This document shows, piece after piece, positions 23,820-31,832 of a stretch of DNA of 46,572 nucleotides (positions are counted from its first letter, which is position 1; every line of letters begins with the position of its first letter). Below the pieces are notes generated by a model, which ran no database searches, was not told the origin of the DNA, and saw only the letters and a program-made list of their open reading frames with translations. The stretch comes from an uncultured Collinsella sp. (GTDB lineage Bacteria > Actinomycetota > Coriobacteriia > Coriobacteriales > Coriobacteriaceae): the NCBI GenBank assembly GCA_900544725.1, contig UQWK01000009.1, positions 1-46,572 of the forward strand, written 5' to 3'. A program made the position numbers and the translations under genes.

Positions 23820-25076
23820 CTACTTGTAATACGTCTTGAACAACTTAAAATGACGCAGCTTGGTGTGCCACATGCGCAACCAGCGGTTAAAGACAAAATC
23901 ACCCTTCATAAACGAAGGATCGGCAGCCTTGCCCTCTTTGGCCAGACGATGCGCCTTCGCACGCAGCTCGGGGTCCTTGACATACTTGTCAACGACGCCC
24001 ATAGGAACAACCATCCACAGCGCCTCGTCCTGCGCCGTCACAAACTCCGGCTCAAACGGGCGGTTATAGACGTACTCATCCACCACGTATTTGGCAACGT
24101 TAAAGCCACTATTGGTGACATAGTAATTACTGCGGCCCTGACGCGTGTTGAAGTCGAAGAACTTAAACGAGCCATCGCGCTGGTCGTACTTGACGTCGAA
24201 GTTGGAGAAGCCCGTAAACTTAAGGTCCTCAAGCAGCTTGCGCACGCCACCCATGAGCTCGTCGTTGGGCTCAGTGATGATGCAGGCATGGTTGCCGACA
24301 CCATGGGGCTGATGCTCCTCGAGCAGCACGTGGCCCAGGCACATCATGCGGACCTTGCCGTTGCGGTCGGAATAACTGGTGAGCACGCGCATGTACTCGT
24401 CGTTGCCGGGCACGCGATCCTGCAAAATCAGGTCATCGGTGTAGCCACTGGCGTACACATCGCGAATGACCTGCTCCAGCTCGGCGCGATCGGCAATCTC
24501 GTAGGCCTTCTTCTGACCCTCGAACTCGTGCTCCCACCACATGATGCCGTCAGAGGGCTTCAGAATCATCGGGAAAGGGAAGTCGATCTGGTCGAGCACC
24601 TCGGCGGGAGCCTCACCCTGAGCGTTGAGCATCGCCATGGTAAAGGTAAACGTATGCGGATACGGCACACCGTGCTTCTCGCACAGCTCGTAGAAGATCT
24701 CCTTCTTCTGGCACTGCTCGAGCATGCTGTAGGGTGCATAGGGCGCGATGACGTTCGAGGCAAGCGCGCCGGCGTCCTGAGCCTGCGCGGCAAGCGCGAC
24801 ATAGTTGTCGCCGCAGCCCATGAGAATAATCTTCTTATCAGGATTGGCCTGTGCGACGCCGTTAACGGTTTCGATCATGACCGGCATGGTATCGATATCC
24901 ACGTTGGGCGTGTAATCGATAATTTGGCTGCGATACGCGGGGCCGGTCTGGTACTTGCCAAAGACTAGGCTCTTAACCTGATACTCCTCGTAGAAAGCGC
25001 GCGCCACCGAATACGCGTTGATGTCGCCGCCGAGCAGCACGGGGATAAACTCGCGCTCTGTAAACTGCAATGCCAT
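23820..25076 (-). CDS. ATP-grasp carboxylate-amine ligase, probable D-aspartate ligase
   Basis: A 418-residue ATP-grasp protein. MILKPSDG near 170, the acidic FKFFDFNTRQGRSNYYV block near 289-305 and the HACIITEPNDE stretch are typical of the Aslfm-type group. In Enterococcus faecium, Aslfm attaches D-aspartate to the peptidoglycan precursor, and its gene lies beside an aspartate racemase gene, exactly the arrangement here. I infer the same role; other amine donors are possible. AGGAAG precedes the ATG. Confidence 0.82.
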   Translation of the reverse strand: MALQFTEREFIPVLLGGDINAYSVARAFYEEYQVKSLVFGKYQTGPAYRSQIIDYTPNVDIDTMPVMIETVNGVAQANPDKKIILMGCGDNYVALAAQAQDAGALASNVIAPYAPYSMLEQCQKKEIFYELCEKHGVPYPHTFTFTMAMLNAQGEAPAEVLDQIDFPFPMILKPSDGIMWWEHEFEGQKKAYEIADRAELEQVIRDVYASGYTDDLILQDRVPGNDEYMRVLTSYSDRNGKVRMMCLGHVLLEEHQPHGVGNHACIITEPNDELMGGVRKLLEDLKFTGFSNFDVKYDQRDGSFKFFDFNTRQGRSNYYVTNSGFNVAKYVVDEYVYNRPFEPEFVTAQDEALWMVVPMGVVDKYVKDPELRAKAHRLAKEGKAADPSFMKGDFVFNRWLRMWHTKLRHFKLFKTYYK

Positions 25077-25296
25077 GGAAACTTCCTATCTAGAACTGCC
25101 CACACGACGGGCGGTCTTTGTGCAACTGATTTATTCTAGCGTGCCGAGCCGCCGGCACCCAAAGCTCCACCGTATCTATGGCAATCGGCGTAATTATCCA
25201 GCACGAAGGCGGCAATCACCGGTGTACGACAACGGGCAATGAACCCACCGTTGTTGTAGGATTCAACATGTTGCCCACCCCGTCGAAAGGTGCACC

Positions 25297-25929
25297 GTGC
25301 CCCAGGCTCATCCGATCAACAACCCCATCATTGACGCCGCAAAGCGCGAACTTGCGGATCGGGCCCAGACAGCAGCTCCCCTACGCACCGCAAACGATGT
25401 TTACAACGGGCCTGCCCGCATCGTCTCAATCAACACGTCGAAGCACAAAGGCACGCGTAAGTCACCCGTCGCCGACGGGCACGACACCGTCATCGAGCAG
25501 TTTGGCCTCGCCTCCGATGCGCACGCCGGGCATTGGCACCGCCAAGTTTCCTTTTTAGCTGCAGAGTCTATCCAGACGGCGCAGGCGCGCGGGCTCGATG
25601 TGCACGAGGGCGACTTTGGCGAGAACTTCACAACCCAAGGCATCAACCTGCTCTCGCTCCCCCTGGGAACGCAGCTCAAACTCGGCAGCGAAGTACTCGT
25701 CGAAATCAGCCAGATTGGCAAAGTCTGCCACACCCGCTGTGCCATCTACTATCTCGCCGGCGACTGCATCTTCCCCCACGAGGGCATTTTTGGCGTCGTG
25801 CTGCAGGGCGGAGAAGTCCACACCGGCGACGACGTCCAGGTGGTCAGGCTCGGCGACGGTACCTGTTCGTTTACGCCGGCTGAGGCGCTCCAAGAGGTGG
25901 AGCAGGCTCGTCGCGAAGGAACCCTGTAG
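25297..25929 (+). CDS. MOSC domain protein
   Basis: This 210-residue protein carries a MOSC (molybdenum cofactor sulfurase C-terminal) domain. DAHAGHWHRQVSFLA near 73-87 and GDFGENFTTQGI near 104-115 are the conserved loops, with the family Cys in CHTRCAIYY near 148-156. MOSC proteins bind the molybdenum cofactor or act in sulfur transfer; this stand-alone form is often unassigned. It starts with GTG and has GAAAGG 6 nt upstream. The 25077-25296 gap upstream shows no recognisable cofactor riboswitch. Confidence 0.85.
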   Translation: MPQAHPINNPIIDAAKRELADRAQTAAPLRTANDVYNGPARIVSINTSKHKGTRKSPVADGHDTVIEQFGLASDAHAGHWHRQVSFLAAESIQTAQARGLDVHEGDFGENFTTQGINLLSLPLGTQLKLGSEVLVEISQIGKVCHTRCAIYYLAGDCIFPHEGIFGVVLQGGEVHTGDDVQVVRLGDGTCSFTPAEALQEVEQARREGTL

Positions 25930-26043
25930 TTGCAAAACCCCACGTTAAGGTAGCTTTTACAGCCAAAAATCCCGTTGCAACAGGGTGCCGTAACGTTAAA
26001 GTTTAACTCTATGGTTTCTCAACAATTCACCATTCCCGCAGGT

Positions 26044-26105
26044 CAAGGCTAAAGCCTCAAGTTTAACTTGACCCTTTAGAACCTTTAAGGTTCAAGTTGA
26101 GGTCG
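26044..26105 (+). promoter_or_regulatory. Clustered dyads upstream of the coiled-coil protein
   Basis: TCAAGTTTAACTTGA (26057-26071) is a perfect odd palindrome. AACCTTTAAGGTT (26080-26092) is another, and TTCAAGTTGA (26091-26100) repeats a half-site. GTTTAACT also occurs at 26001-26008. The first resembles MerR/SoxR-type operators in shape. No matching regulator gene is in the window. Confidence 0.45.
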
Positions 26106-26163
26106 AAAGCAGTAGTAGAATACACCTCGACCAATAACCTACGATTGATTGCAGAGGGACTGG

Positions 26164-27297
26164 ATGCAGCATTCGAACCATCGCACCGCAGCGCTCGTCG
26201 CATCGAAGCCGGCTCGTATCATCACGAGCGCCGCGCTCGCCGTCGCGCTGACGGCCACGCCGATGCTCTCCCCCGTCGCGGCCTATGCCGCCTCGCAGGC
26301 AACGCAGGATCAGCTTTCCGCCGCCCAGAAAAAAATCGAGGACGCTACGAGCGCCTACAACGACGCCCGAACCAAGCTCGAGGATCTGCAAAAGCAGATC
26401 GACTCCAATGAGGCGAACATCGATAAGATTGAGGCCGAGCTACCCGAGCAGCAGGCCAAGGCAAGCTCCGCCATGCGCGATCTGTATAAGTACCAGAAGG
26501 GCACCAGCCCCATCGTGAGCTTCCTGGTGAACACGCAGAGCTTGGGTGACTTTATCACCACCTGCAAATACACCAACCAGATTACGAGCTCGAGCGTCGA
26601 CGAAATCGAAGAGCTTAACAAGATGCAGACCGAGCTCGAGCAGAACAAAACCGAGCTCGATCAGGCCAAGTCTCAGCTCGAGGGCGAGCAAAAGAATGCC
26701 GAGGACGCGCTGGCGCAGGCTCAGCAGCTCCGCAACGAGGCGCAAGCGAAGGCCGAACAGGAAAATGCCGCCGAGCTGGCAAAGCTCGAGGCCGACAAGG
26801 GCGCTGCCGCCGAGAAGCTCTCGGGTACCGGCGTGAGTGGCAATAACTCCAACAGTCAGGCCACCAACTCCAACACCACCATCGACACCACGCCGAACAG
26901 CCCTAACAGCGGCAATTCCGATTACGACTCGTTCATTAACGAGTGGACGAGCCGCATCGACAACTACCTTGCCGGCTCCCCTATGGCAGGCCAGGGCTAC
27001 AACTTTGCCGTTGCCGCCTGGAATACCGGCGTCGATCCCCGTTGGTCCCCCGCCATCGCCTGCATCGAGAGCAGCAAGGGCCTCTATTGCGCCGGCTCCT
27101 ATAACGCCTGGGGCTGGAGTGCCCGCGGCGGCGGTTGGCGTAGCTTTGGCAGCTGGAGCGAGGGTGTCTCCGCCCACGTTGCCTACCTGGGCGCCAACTA
27201 TGGCTCCACGCTTACCCCGGCAGCCGCCAAAAAGCACTGCCCGCCCACGTGGCAGGACTGGTACAACAAAGTCGCCAATCAAATGAACCGTATTTAA
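26164..27297 (+). CDS. Secreted coiled-coil protein with C-terminal lysozyme-like region
   Basis: This 377-residue protein has a signal peptide (1-43, ending VAAYAA). A long coiled coil (about 45-225) rich in Glu/Gln/Lys/Ala resembles the regulatory coils of CwlO/PcsB/RipA wall hydrolases, and an Asn/Ser/Thr-rich linker (about 225-258) follows. The C-terminal domain (about 260-377) has WSPAIACIESSKG and aromatic-rich WGWSARGGGWRSFGSW, like the catalytic region of lysozyme or glucosaminidase-type enzymes; the putative catalytic acid would be the Glu in IESS. It probably cuts peptidoglycan outside the cell. The ATG at 26164 follows GAGGG. Confidence 0.78.
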   Translation: MQHSNHRTAALVASKPARIITSAALAVALTATPMLSPVAAYAASQATQDQLSAAQKKIEDATSAYNDARTKLEDLQKQIDSNEANIDKIEAELPEQQAKASSAMRDLYKYQKGTSPIVSFLVNTQSLGDFITTCKYTNQITSSSVDEIEELNKMQTELEQNKTELDQAKSQLEGEQKNAEDALAQAQQLRNEAQAKAEQENAAELAKLEADKGAAAEKLSGTGVSGNNSNSQATNSNTTIDTTPNSPNSGNSDYDSFINEWTSRIDNYLAGSPMAGQGYNFAVAAWNTGVDPRWSPAIACIESSKGLYCAGSYNAWGWSARGGGWRSFGSWSEGVSAHVAYLGANYGSTLTPAAAKKHCPPTWQDWYNKVANQMNRI

Positions 27298-27307
27298 GTG
27301 CAACTAC

Positions 27308-27332
27308 AAAGGGCCCCAGACGGGGCCCTTTT
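27308..27332. terminator. Bidirectional terminator between convergent genes
   Basis: A 10-bp stem (27308-27317 with 27322-27331) with a 4-nt loop sits between the coiled-coil protein gene and the kinase gene. T-runs on both strands (TTTT on plus, CCCTTT on minus) allow use in both directions. Confidence 0.85.
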
Positions 27333-27339
27333 CGATTAT

Positions 27340-28752
27340 CTAAGAGACGACACCGGTCGCGTTGCCGATAACAACGACGACGCACATGACGGCAAACATA
27401 AACCCGAGCGCCTTGAACCATAGTTCGACAAAAGCGCTCCCCCGATACCGATCGAGCACGGGAAAACGACGTCGAAGCCTACGCCGGTCGAGCATTCCGA
27501 ATGTAATGAGCAGCACCAGGCCATCGACCATAAAGAAATACTCAAGTGCCAAAAACCACGTTGGATAGTTTCGGTTTTCGCCCGTCGGCGTAAATACCGC
27601 AAAATGGCTGCCCATCAGCAGCAACAATGTTGTCGCATAGACGCATCCATTCCATATGCGCCCCACGGGCTCGGGGATACGCGAGAGCAGACGCACACAT
27701 TTGGATGTCACGGGAGAGACGATCGAACGCCGGCTTGCAGAAGACGGAAGCGTGAGGGCAACCGGCTGCTGTACCCGCTGCACCTGTGGCACCGCGGCCC
27801 GGGGCACGCTGGCAGCAGAAAAGGTCACGGGCGACGGTGCAGGGAGACATAGCTCATATGCCGCACGCGCAGCATGCCCCAGTGCCTTTGCACTCGCAAA
27901 GCGCTTAGCGGGATCGAGCGCCATCGCCATGCAAATCACATCCGCCAGCGGAACGGGAATGCCATGCGCCTCGCATTGCTCGCGCATGTCACGCCCAGGC
28001 TTGGGGTCAGTTCCCGTCAGGCAAAAGAACAGCAGCGCGCCAAGCGCGTAAATATCGCTGCGGACGCTCGTTTGCCCAAACCCAAACTGCTCGGGCGGCG
28101 CATAGGAACGCGTGCCAAACTTGACGGTGTCGGCGTCGGCGACATCGCGCCAAACGCGCGCAATTCCCAGGTCAATAATCACCAGCGAGGAAAAGGTCAT
28201 GCCGGCATCGGTCGCGTATCTCACGCCCGATACGATGATGTTCGAGGGTTTAAGGTCGCGGTGGATTACCGGCATCCCCGGCTCCCCCGCAGCTGCAAAA
28301 CCAGCATGCAGCTCGCCCACCGCTTCACACAGAACGGGATATAGCACACGGGCATAATCGAGCGTCGCGCCCAGGCGCCCCACGAGCGCCTCGAGCGTCT
28401 CACCTTCGACATATTCCATCACCACATCGAGCTCCTCGCCCGCGCGGCGGCAATCGACAATCCGGGGCAAATGCTCAAAACGACGACCGGCGCGCTGGGC
28501 CGCAAACAGGCGCTCATATGCTCCGCCAATCTGCGCCGAAGCATCGATGCGCTTGCGGACAAAGGGACCGAGAGACCCGCCGCCAGAGCCCTCAAAATAG
28601 ACGAGTTCGGTCGTCTCTACACCCGAGAGCTTGAGCACGCGCTCCACACGATAGCTGTCATCGCGGTCGAGCGACGCCAAATGCTCGACAAGTGAAGCAG
28701 TCAGCTCGTCATCGGAATATGTTGGGCTCTGAGTATCCATAGCGTCCATCAT
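27340..28752 (-). CDS. Membrane Ser/Thr protein kinase
   Basis: A 470-residue kinase (start uncertain). HRDLKPSN with Asp166 is the catalytic loop, DLG replaces DFG, and GTRSYAPPEQ is the activation segment. Lys67 in PFVRKRID is the probable ATP-binding Lys. No GxGxxG nucleotide loop is recognisable before it, which is odd. Two or three hydrophobic helices lie in the C-terminal third (about 380-470), placing the kinase at the membrane without an obvious outer sensor domain. Alternative in-frame starts are ATG 28833 (7 nt after the upstream stop) and 28740; none has a good ribosome site. It is second in a unit with a small HTH protein. Confidence 0.82.
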   Translation of the reverse strand: MMDAMDTQSPTYSDDELTASLVEHLASLDRDDSYRVERVLKLSGVETTELVYFEGSGGGSLGPFVRKRIDASAQIGGAYERLFAAQRAGRRFEHLPRIVDCRRAGEELDVVMEYVEGETLEALVGRLGATLDYARVLYPVLCEAVGELHAGFAAAGEPGMPVIHRDLKPSNIIVSGVRYATDAGMTFSSLVIIDLGIARVWRDVADADTVKFGTRSYAPPEQFGFGQTSVRSDIYALGALLFFCLTGTDPKPGRDMREQCEAHGIPVPLADVICMAMALDPAKRFASAKALGHAARAAYELCLPAPSPVTFSAASVPRAAVPQVQRVQQPVALTLPSSASRRSIVSPVTSKCVRLLSRIPEPVGRIWNGCVYATTLLLLMGSHFAVFTPTGENRNYPTWFLALEYFFMVDGLVLLITFGMLDRRRLRRRFPVLDRYRGSAFVELWFKALGFMFAVMCVVVVIGNATGVVS

Positions 28753-28756
28753 AACG

Positions 28757-28790
28757 CAGGGTGCGGACACCCCATGGTGTCCGCACCCTG
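28757..28790. promoter_or_regulatory. 15-bp perfect inverted repeat before the kinase gene
   Basis: The arms 28757-28771 and 28776-28790 are perfect complements separated by CCAT. The repeat ends five bases from the ATG at 28752. It lacks a U-tract, so it could be an operator or an mRNA hairpin controlling the kinase. If the kinase starts at 28833 it would be inside the coding sequence. Confidence 0.55.
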
Positions 28791-28839
28791 TTCGTTCGCA
28801 TGGTTGTTCTGGTGACACCGCCGGCTCAGCCATCGGCCA

Positions 28840-29262
28840 CTAACTCACCGTTTCCTCGCCAAAGCGGTACAGCTCTTCATTGACCTTTTGGAGGCTACAG
28901 CCACGGTCGATGCAAAAGATAATGATTGCATCGCGACGGTCCTTGCAGTTGAGGACGCTCACTCCGGCAGCCGTCAGGGCGCGGTTGGTCTCCTTGAGCG
29001 TCAACGCCATTGCAAAGGCAATCTGCAGCACCTTGTTGCGGCTCGGATGCCGCGCACCGGTAAAAATCTGATAACCAAAAGTCTCATTGAGGTCGGCCAT
29101 GCGCACCACGCGCGAACGCTCGAGCCCCTTTTCTTGCAGCAACTGCTTTAAGTAATCCGAAAGCGACGGGGCGGCAAAGTCGTGTTCTTTGATATAGCCA
29201 TCGATGTTTGGCGCGTCGAGGAGTTCATTGAGTAACTCGTCCGTCAGCTTTTTATCGGGCAT
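28840..29262 (-). CDS. XRE-like helix-turn-helix protein
   Basis: This 140-residue protein has a lambda-repressor-like HTH at about 33-88 (LSDYLKQLLQEKGLERSRVV, then ETFGYQIFTGARHPSRNKVLQ). A C-terminal region with NCKDRRDAIIIFCIDRG follows. It is one of the small regulators often found next to a Ser/Thr kinase in Gram-positive gut bacteria. GGGAGGTGAGG precedes the ATG. Its stop is 87 nt before the chosen kinase start, so the pair is likely co-transcribed, and the HTH protein is a candidate kinase substrate. Confidence 0.8.
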   Translation of the reverse strand: MPDKKLTDELLNELLDAPNIDGYIKEHDFAAPSLSDYLKQLLQEKGLERSRVVRMADLNETFGYQIFTGARHPSRNKVLQIAFAMALTLKETNRALTAAGVSVLNCKDRRDAIIIFCIDRGCSLQKVNEELYRFGEETVS

Positions 29263-29301
29263 ACGACCTCACCTCCCATACGGCGCAACGGTAGCGACAT
29301 G

Positions 29302-29847
29302 TTAGGCGAGCACCCAGCTCGCAGTCGCGGACTTATCAAACACGTTGGCAAAATAGAGAGCCTTCTTGATGTCACCATCAAAGTAGATATTGCCCGCCAC
29401 GGAACCGCCGGCGGCAAGGGTACCAGACTGCAGTTCATCGGAGCCCTCGCTGTAATAACCCTGGTTCTGCTGAGCACCGTTGGCGTCCTCGCCCTTCCAG
29501 TCGTAGATATTGTAATCTGCGCCCTCATCGCCATTGTTGACGTACGTGACGTGAATGCCCGTCATGGTAGAACCGTCAAAATTTGTGAGGCCGGGCTGGA
29601 CGGAATCGACGACGACGGAAAGACCGGCAGCCGTGGTCACCGTCGTACCAACCGCCAGGTCAGTCGTAGGCTGCTCTTCCTTCTTCGTCTCTTCCTTCTT
29701 GTCACCATCGCCAGCATCCTCGGTGACGGTCGCCTTGTCGCTACCACAACCGGCAAGAAGACCGGCAGTCCCCAAAGCGACGGTGGCGAATGCGCCAAGT
29801 GCAGCGCGACGGCTCAGCAGCACTTCGTTTTCGAGCTTATTCATCAT
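29302..29847 (-). CDS. Secreted lipoprotein, DUF4352-like
   Basis: This 181-residue lipoprotein has a twin-arginine-like SRRAALGAF segment near 13-20 and the lipobox LLAGC with Cys34, then a Lys/Glu-rich linker (about 38-62) and a beta-rich domain (about 65-181) typical of DUF4352/Telokin-like extracellular domains. Family members are bacterial surface proteins without known enzyme activity. The start (ATGATG) has AAGG five nt upstream, and the ribosome site lies inside a 14-bp inverted repeat (29850-29863 with 29890-29903). Confidence 0.83.
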   Translation of the reverse strand: MMNKLENEVLLSRRAALGAFATVALGTAGLLAGCGSDKATVTEDAGDGDKKEETKKEEQPTTDLAVGTTVTTAAGLSVVVDSVQPGLTNFDGSTMTGIHVTYVNNGDEGADYNIYDWKGEDANGAQQNQGYYSEGSDELQSGTLAAGGSVAGNIYFDGDIKKALYFANVFDKSATASWVLA

Positions 29848-29849
29848 GC

Positions 29850-29903
29850 ATCCTTCCTACGATCCGGCTACCGCGCCGGCACACAGCACATCGTAGGAAG
29901 GAT
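29850..29903. repeat. Inverted repeat covering the lipoprotein ribosome site
   Basis: The 14-nt arms 29850-29863 and 29890-29903 are perfect complements and enclose an inner CCGGC/GCCGG hairpin. On minus, the downstream arm contains AGGAAGGAT, the ribosome site of the lipoprotein gene. On plus, the other arm is followed by an 8-codon frame (29909-29932) with similar first codons. The repeat could mask the ribosome site or be a remnant of an inverted duplication. Confidence 0.6.
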
Positions 29904-29971
29904 TAAACATGAATTCATTAGCTGAGAGCTAAGGTTGCGGTAAACGGCCAATGCAGTTATCCAAACGCCGA

Positions 29972-29992
29972 GCAAGCGCACTTTGCTCGACC
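29972..29992 (-). terminator. Weak hairpin after the small membrane protein gene
   Basis: CGAGCAA pairs with TTGCTCG across a 7-nt loop, 16 nt downstream of the stop. No U-tract is seen, so this is a possible terminator only. Confidence 0.35.
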
Positions 29993-30008
29993 GTCTGCTG
30001 GCAGCGCA

Positions 30009-30332
30009 TCAACCCACCGTGACAGATTCCCCGGTAAAGGTGCTTACAAGTAACAGGATAAAGAAGGCTAAATAGCTGATGCTCAATAGGTAGGCGAAGA
30101 CTAAAAAGATGGCCCATCCAACATTGGTCTTACCATCGGCACGACGCTGCTCGCGAGAACGACACAGCCAGACCGTCACGCCAATGGCCACAATCAGCAA
30201 CACGAGTGCCGCTGCTGCCAACCCGGCAAGCGCAAACATCACGCCAATGCTCACAGCAATAACCGGAAGCAGTAGCAAGCCACACCCGCATCCACCCGGA
30301 CTATATACGGCAGATTGTCGGCGTCGCCCCAT
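30009..30332 (-). CDS. Small membrane protein
   Basis: The 107-residue protein has a short Arg-rich N-terminus, a Gly/Cys-containing stretch, and three hydrophobic segments (about 18-36, 38-57 and 74-98), with the basic SREQRRADGK loop between the second and third. I do not recognise a family. The ATG at 30332 has GGAG five nt upstream, inside the end of the M20 gene; its neighbour's stop codon (30335-30337) is 2 nt before it, so expression is coupled to the deacylase gene. The in-frame GTG at 30338 is an alternative. Confidence 0.7.
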   Translation of the reverse strand: MGRRRQSAVYSPGGCGCGLLLLPVIAVSIGVMFALAGLAAAALVLLIVAIGVTVWLCRSREQRRADGKTNVGWAIFLVFAYLLSISYLAFFILLLVSTFTGESVTVG

Positions 30333-30334
30333 CG

Positions 30335-31522
30335 TCACTCCATCACAAGCAATCGTTTGTAGACATCGAGGCCTTTGAGCAGGATTTCCTCGTCAAAGAG
30401 CATGGTATCAGTGTGAAGGGCGCTCGTGGCATAGGCGGGACAGCCATCCGAATCGCTCGGATTATCTTGGCCGGCAGGCACACCCGTGCCCAGCAAGAAG
30501 AACACGCCCGGCAGATGGCGCTGATAGAACGCAAAATCCTCGGCGATCAGCAGCGGCTCGTCCACAAGTTGCAGCTCGGACAAGGCAGGCGCAATGTGGG
30601 CAAACAGCTCGGGGTCGTTATCGACTGGCGGATAGCCCTCGGCAAAGTCGAGATCGTACGTACAGCCTGTTGCGGCGCAGGCCTCGTCCAACACGCGGCG
30701 CACGCCCTCGCGCGCACGGTCGAACATGCCGTCCGTAAACACGCGCAGGCTGCCCGCAACATGGGCCTCCCCCGCCACCGCATTGCAGACGGTGCCGGCC
30801 TGCAGCAGGCCGAACTTACCAATGCAGGGTTCATCGGCGCCCAGCTCATCCATCAGTTCGCGCTCGGCAACCAAGAACTTGGCAGCCGCCAGCGCCGCAT
30901 CGTGCGACTCCTCGACCGGAACGCCATAGGTCTTAGCGATATGGATGCTCGTGCCATGGATATGAATGTGCGTCTCGCTCGAACGCGCCAGCAACGGACC
31001 GGAGCAGCTCGCCAACATGCCGGCGGGCAGATCGGGCCACACGTGGAAGCCGAAGATGCGATCCACCCCGTATCGCTCGAACACGGCGCTCTCGCACACC
31101 GTCTTGGCGCCACCGGTCGTCTCCTCGGCAGGCTGAAACACAAAGAGCACGTTGCGCTTGATGGCGCCCGGCTGCTCACGAATCGCTCGGTCGACAAAAG
31201 TCGCCGCCGCGAGCGCCATGGCCATGTGACCGTCGTGACCGCACGCATGCATTTTGCCGGGATGGGTCGAGGCAAAGGCCGCACCAGTTGCCTCCGCGAT
31301 GGGCAGCGCGTCCATATCGGCGCGAATCGCCGTAGCATGCGCGGCGCCCGTGCCGGCATCGAAGAAAGCACAGACGCAGCTGGGACACGGATGGGTTACT
31401 TCACAGGTAAGCGAGGCGAGCACGCCCTCGATATAGGCTATGGTTTGAGGAAGATCGAAATCGAGCTCCGGAATGCGATGCAGGTCGCGCCGATAGCGAC
31501 GAAGTTCTTGGAGCTCGGTCAT
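30335..31522 (-). CDS. M20 amidohydrolase, possible N-acetyl-diaminopimelate deacetylase
   Basis: This 395-residue M20D-type metallohydrolase has metal-binding HACGHDGHMAM near 90-100, the catalytic Glu of QPAEET near 128-133 and the C-terminal AEDFAFY near 343-349. M20D proteins deacylate N-acyl amino acids and dipeptides. The gene is divergent from the lysine operon, which encodes DapH, an N-acetyltransferase, so this is a candidate for the N-acetyl-diaminopimelate deacetylase step (Bacillus YkuR role); general amino-acid acylase is the alternative. The ATG at 31522 has AAAGGA 6 nt upstream. Confidence 0.83.
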   Translation of the reverse strand: MTELQELRRYRRDLHRIPELDFDLPQTIAYIEGVLASLTCEVTHPCPSCVCAFFDAGTGAAHATAIRADMDALPIAEATGAAFASTHPGKMHACGHDGHMAMALAAATFVDRAIREQPGAIKRNVLFVFQPAEETTGGAKTVCESAVFERYGVDRIFGFHVWPDLPAGMLASCSGPLLARSSETHIHIHGTSIHIAKTYGVPVEESHDAALAAAKFLVAERELMDELGADEPCIGKFGLLQAGTVCNAVAGEAHVAGSLRVFTDGMFDRAREGVRRVLDEACAATGCTYDLDFAEGYPPVDNDPELFAHIAPALSELQLVDEPLLIAEDFAFYQRHLPGVFFLLGTGVPAGQDNPSDSDGCPAYATSALHTDTMLFDEEILLKGLDVYKRLLVME

Positions 31523-31633
31523 AAAGGGTCCTTTCATGGGGCATATCCATTCACACACTATTGTGATGCAGAATTATGACGCCCTTGTTTCTAGCATATC
31601 CCTGCATTTTTTAAACGTTATATACGAATACTC

Positions 31634-31662
31634 TTGTTTGGTAAAGTGCAACGTGGTAGGGT
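31634..31662 (+). promoter_or_regulatory. Promoter of the lysine operon
   Basis: TTGTTT (31634-31639), a 17-bp spacer and TAGGGT (31657-31662) lie just upstream of the riboswitch, which would begin about 10 nt after the -10. The spacing is ideal and both boxes are moderate matches. Confidence 0.5.
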
Positions 31663-31671
31663 CGTTACCAC

Positions 31672-31832
31672 TTGATAGAGGCGCGGGCACGAAGAGCCGC
31701 GGGCGAGCCGGCAGGCTTTGACCCCGCGGGGAGGCGAAACCCGCCGAACTGGGTTTTTCGGGCACGAACAACCTGGTGGGCCTGCGGGAAACACCCGCAG
31801 GACTGTCTGCAGCAATGCGGGAGCGCTATCCG
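31672..31832 (+). ncRNA. Lysine riboswitch (L box)
   Basis: The aptamer runs from GATAGAGGCGCGG (from 31674) to GGGAGCGCTATC (to 31830), whose ends form P1. In between are GGCGAAACCCGCCGAACTGG, CCTGGTGGGCC, a hairpin CCTGCGGG/CCCGCAGG and ACTGTC, the conserved landmarks of the L box, in order. It precedes lysA-dapA by 70 nt. The 3' half of P1 and bases following (31824-31835) can instead pair with 31877-31888, next to the GAGG ribosome site at 31888-31891, so an alternative fold is visible. No U-tract terminator is seen, so I favour control of translation or Rho-dependent control, but the direction is not certain. Confidence 0.9.

Noticed and set aside
25077..25296. A molybdenum-cofactor riboswitch before the MOSC gene.
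   Set aside because: The gap has some GC pairing near 25146-25158 but none of the ordered helices of that riboswitch that I could identify.
29909..29932. An 8-codon plus-strand peptide with a ribosome site.
   Set aside because: It is more simply explained as the mirror arm of the inverted repeat at the lipoprotein start; no gene follows that it could lead.
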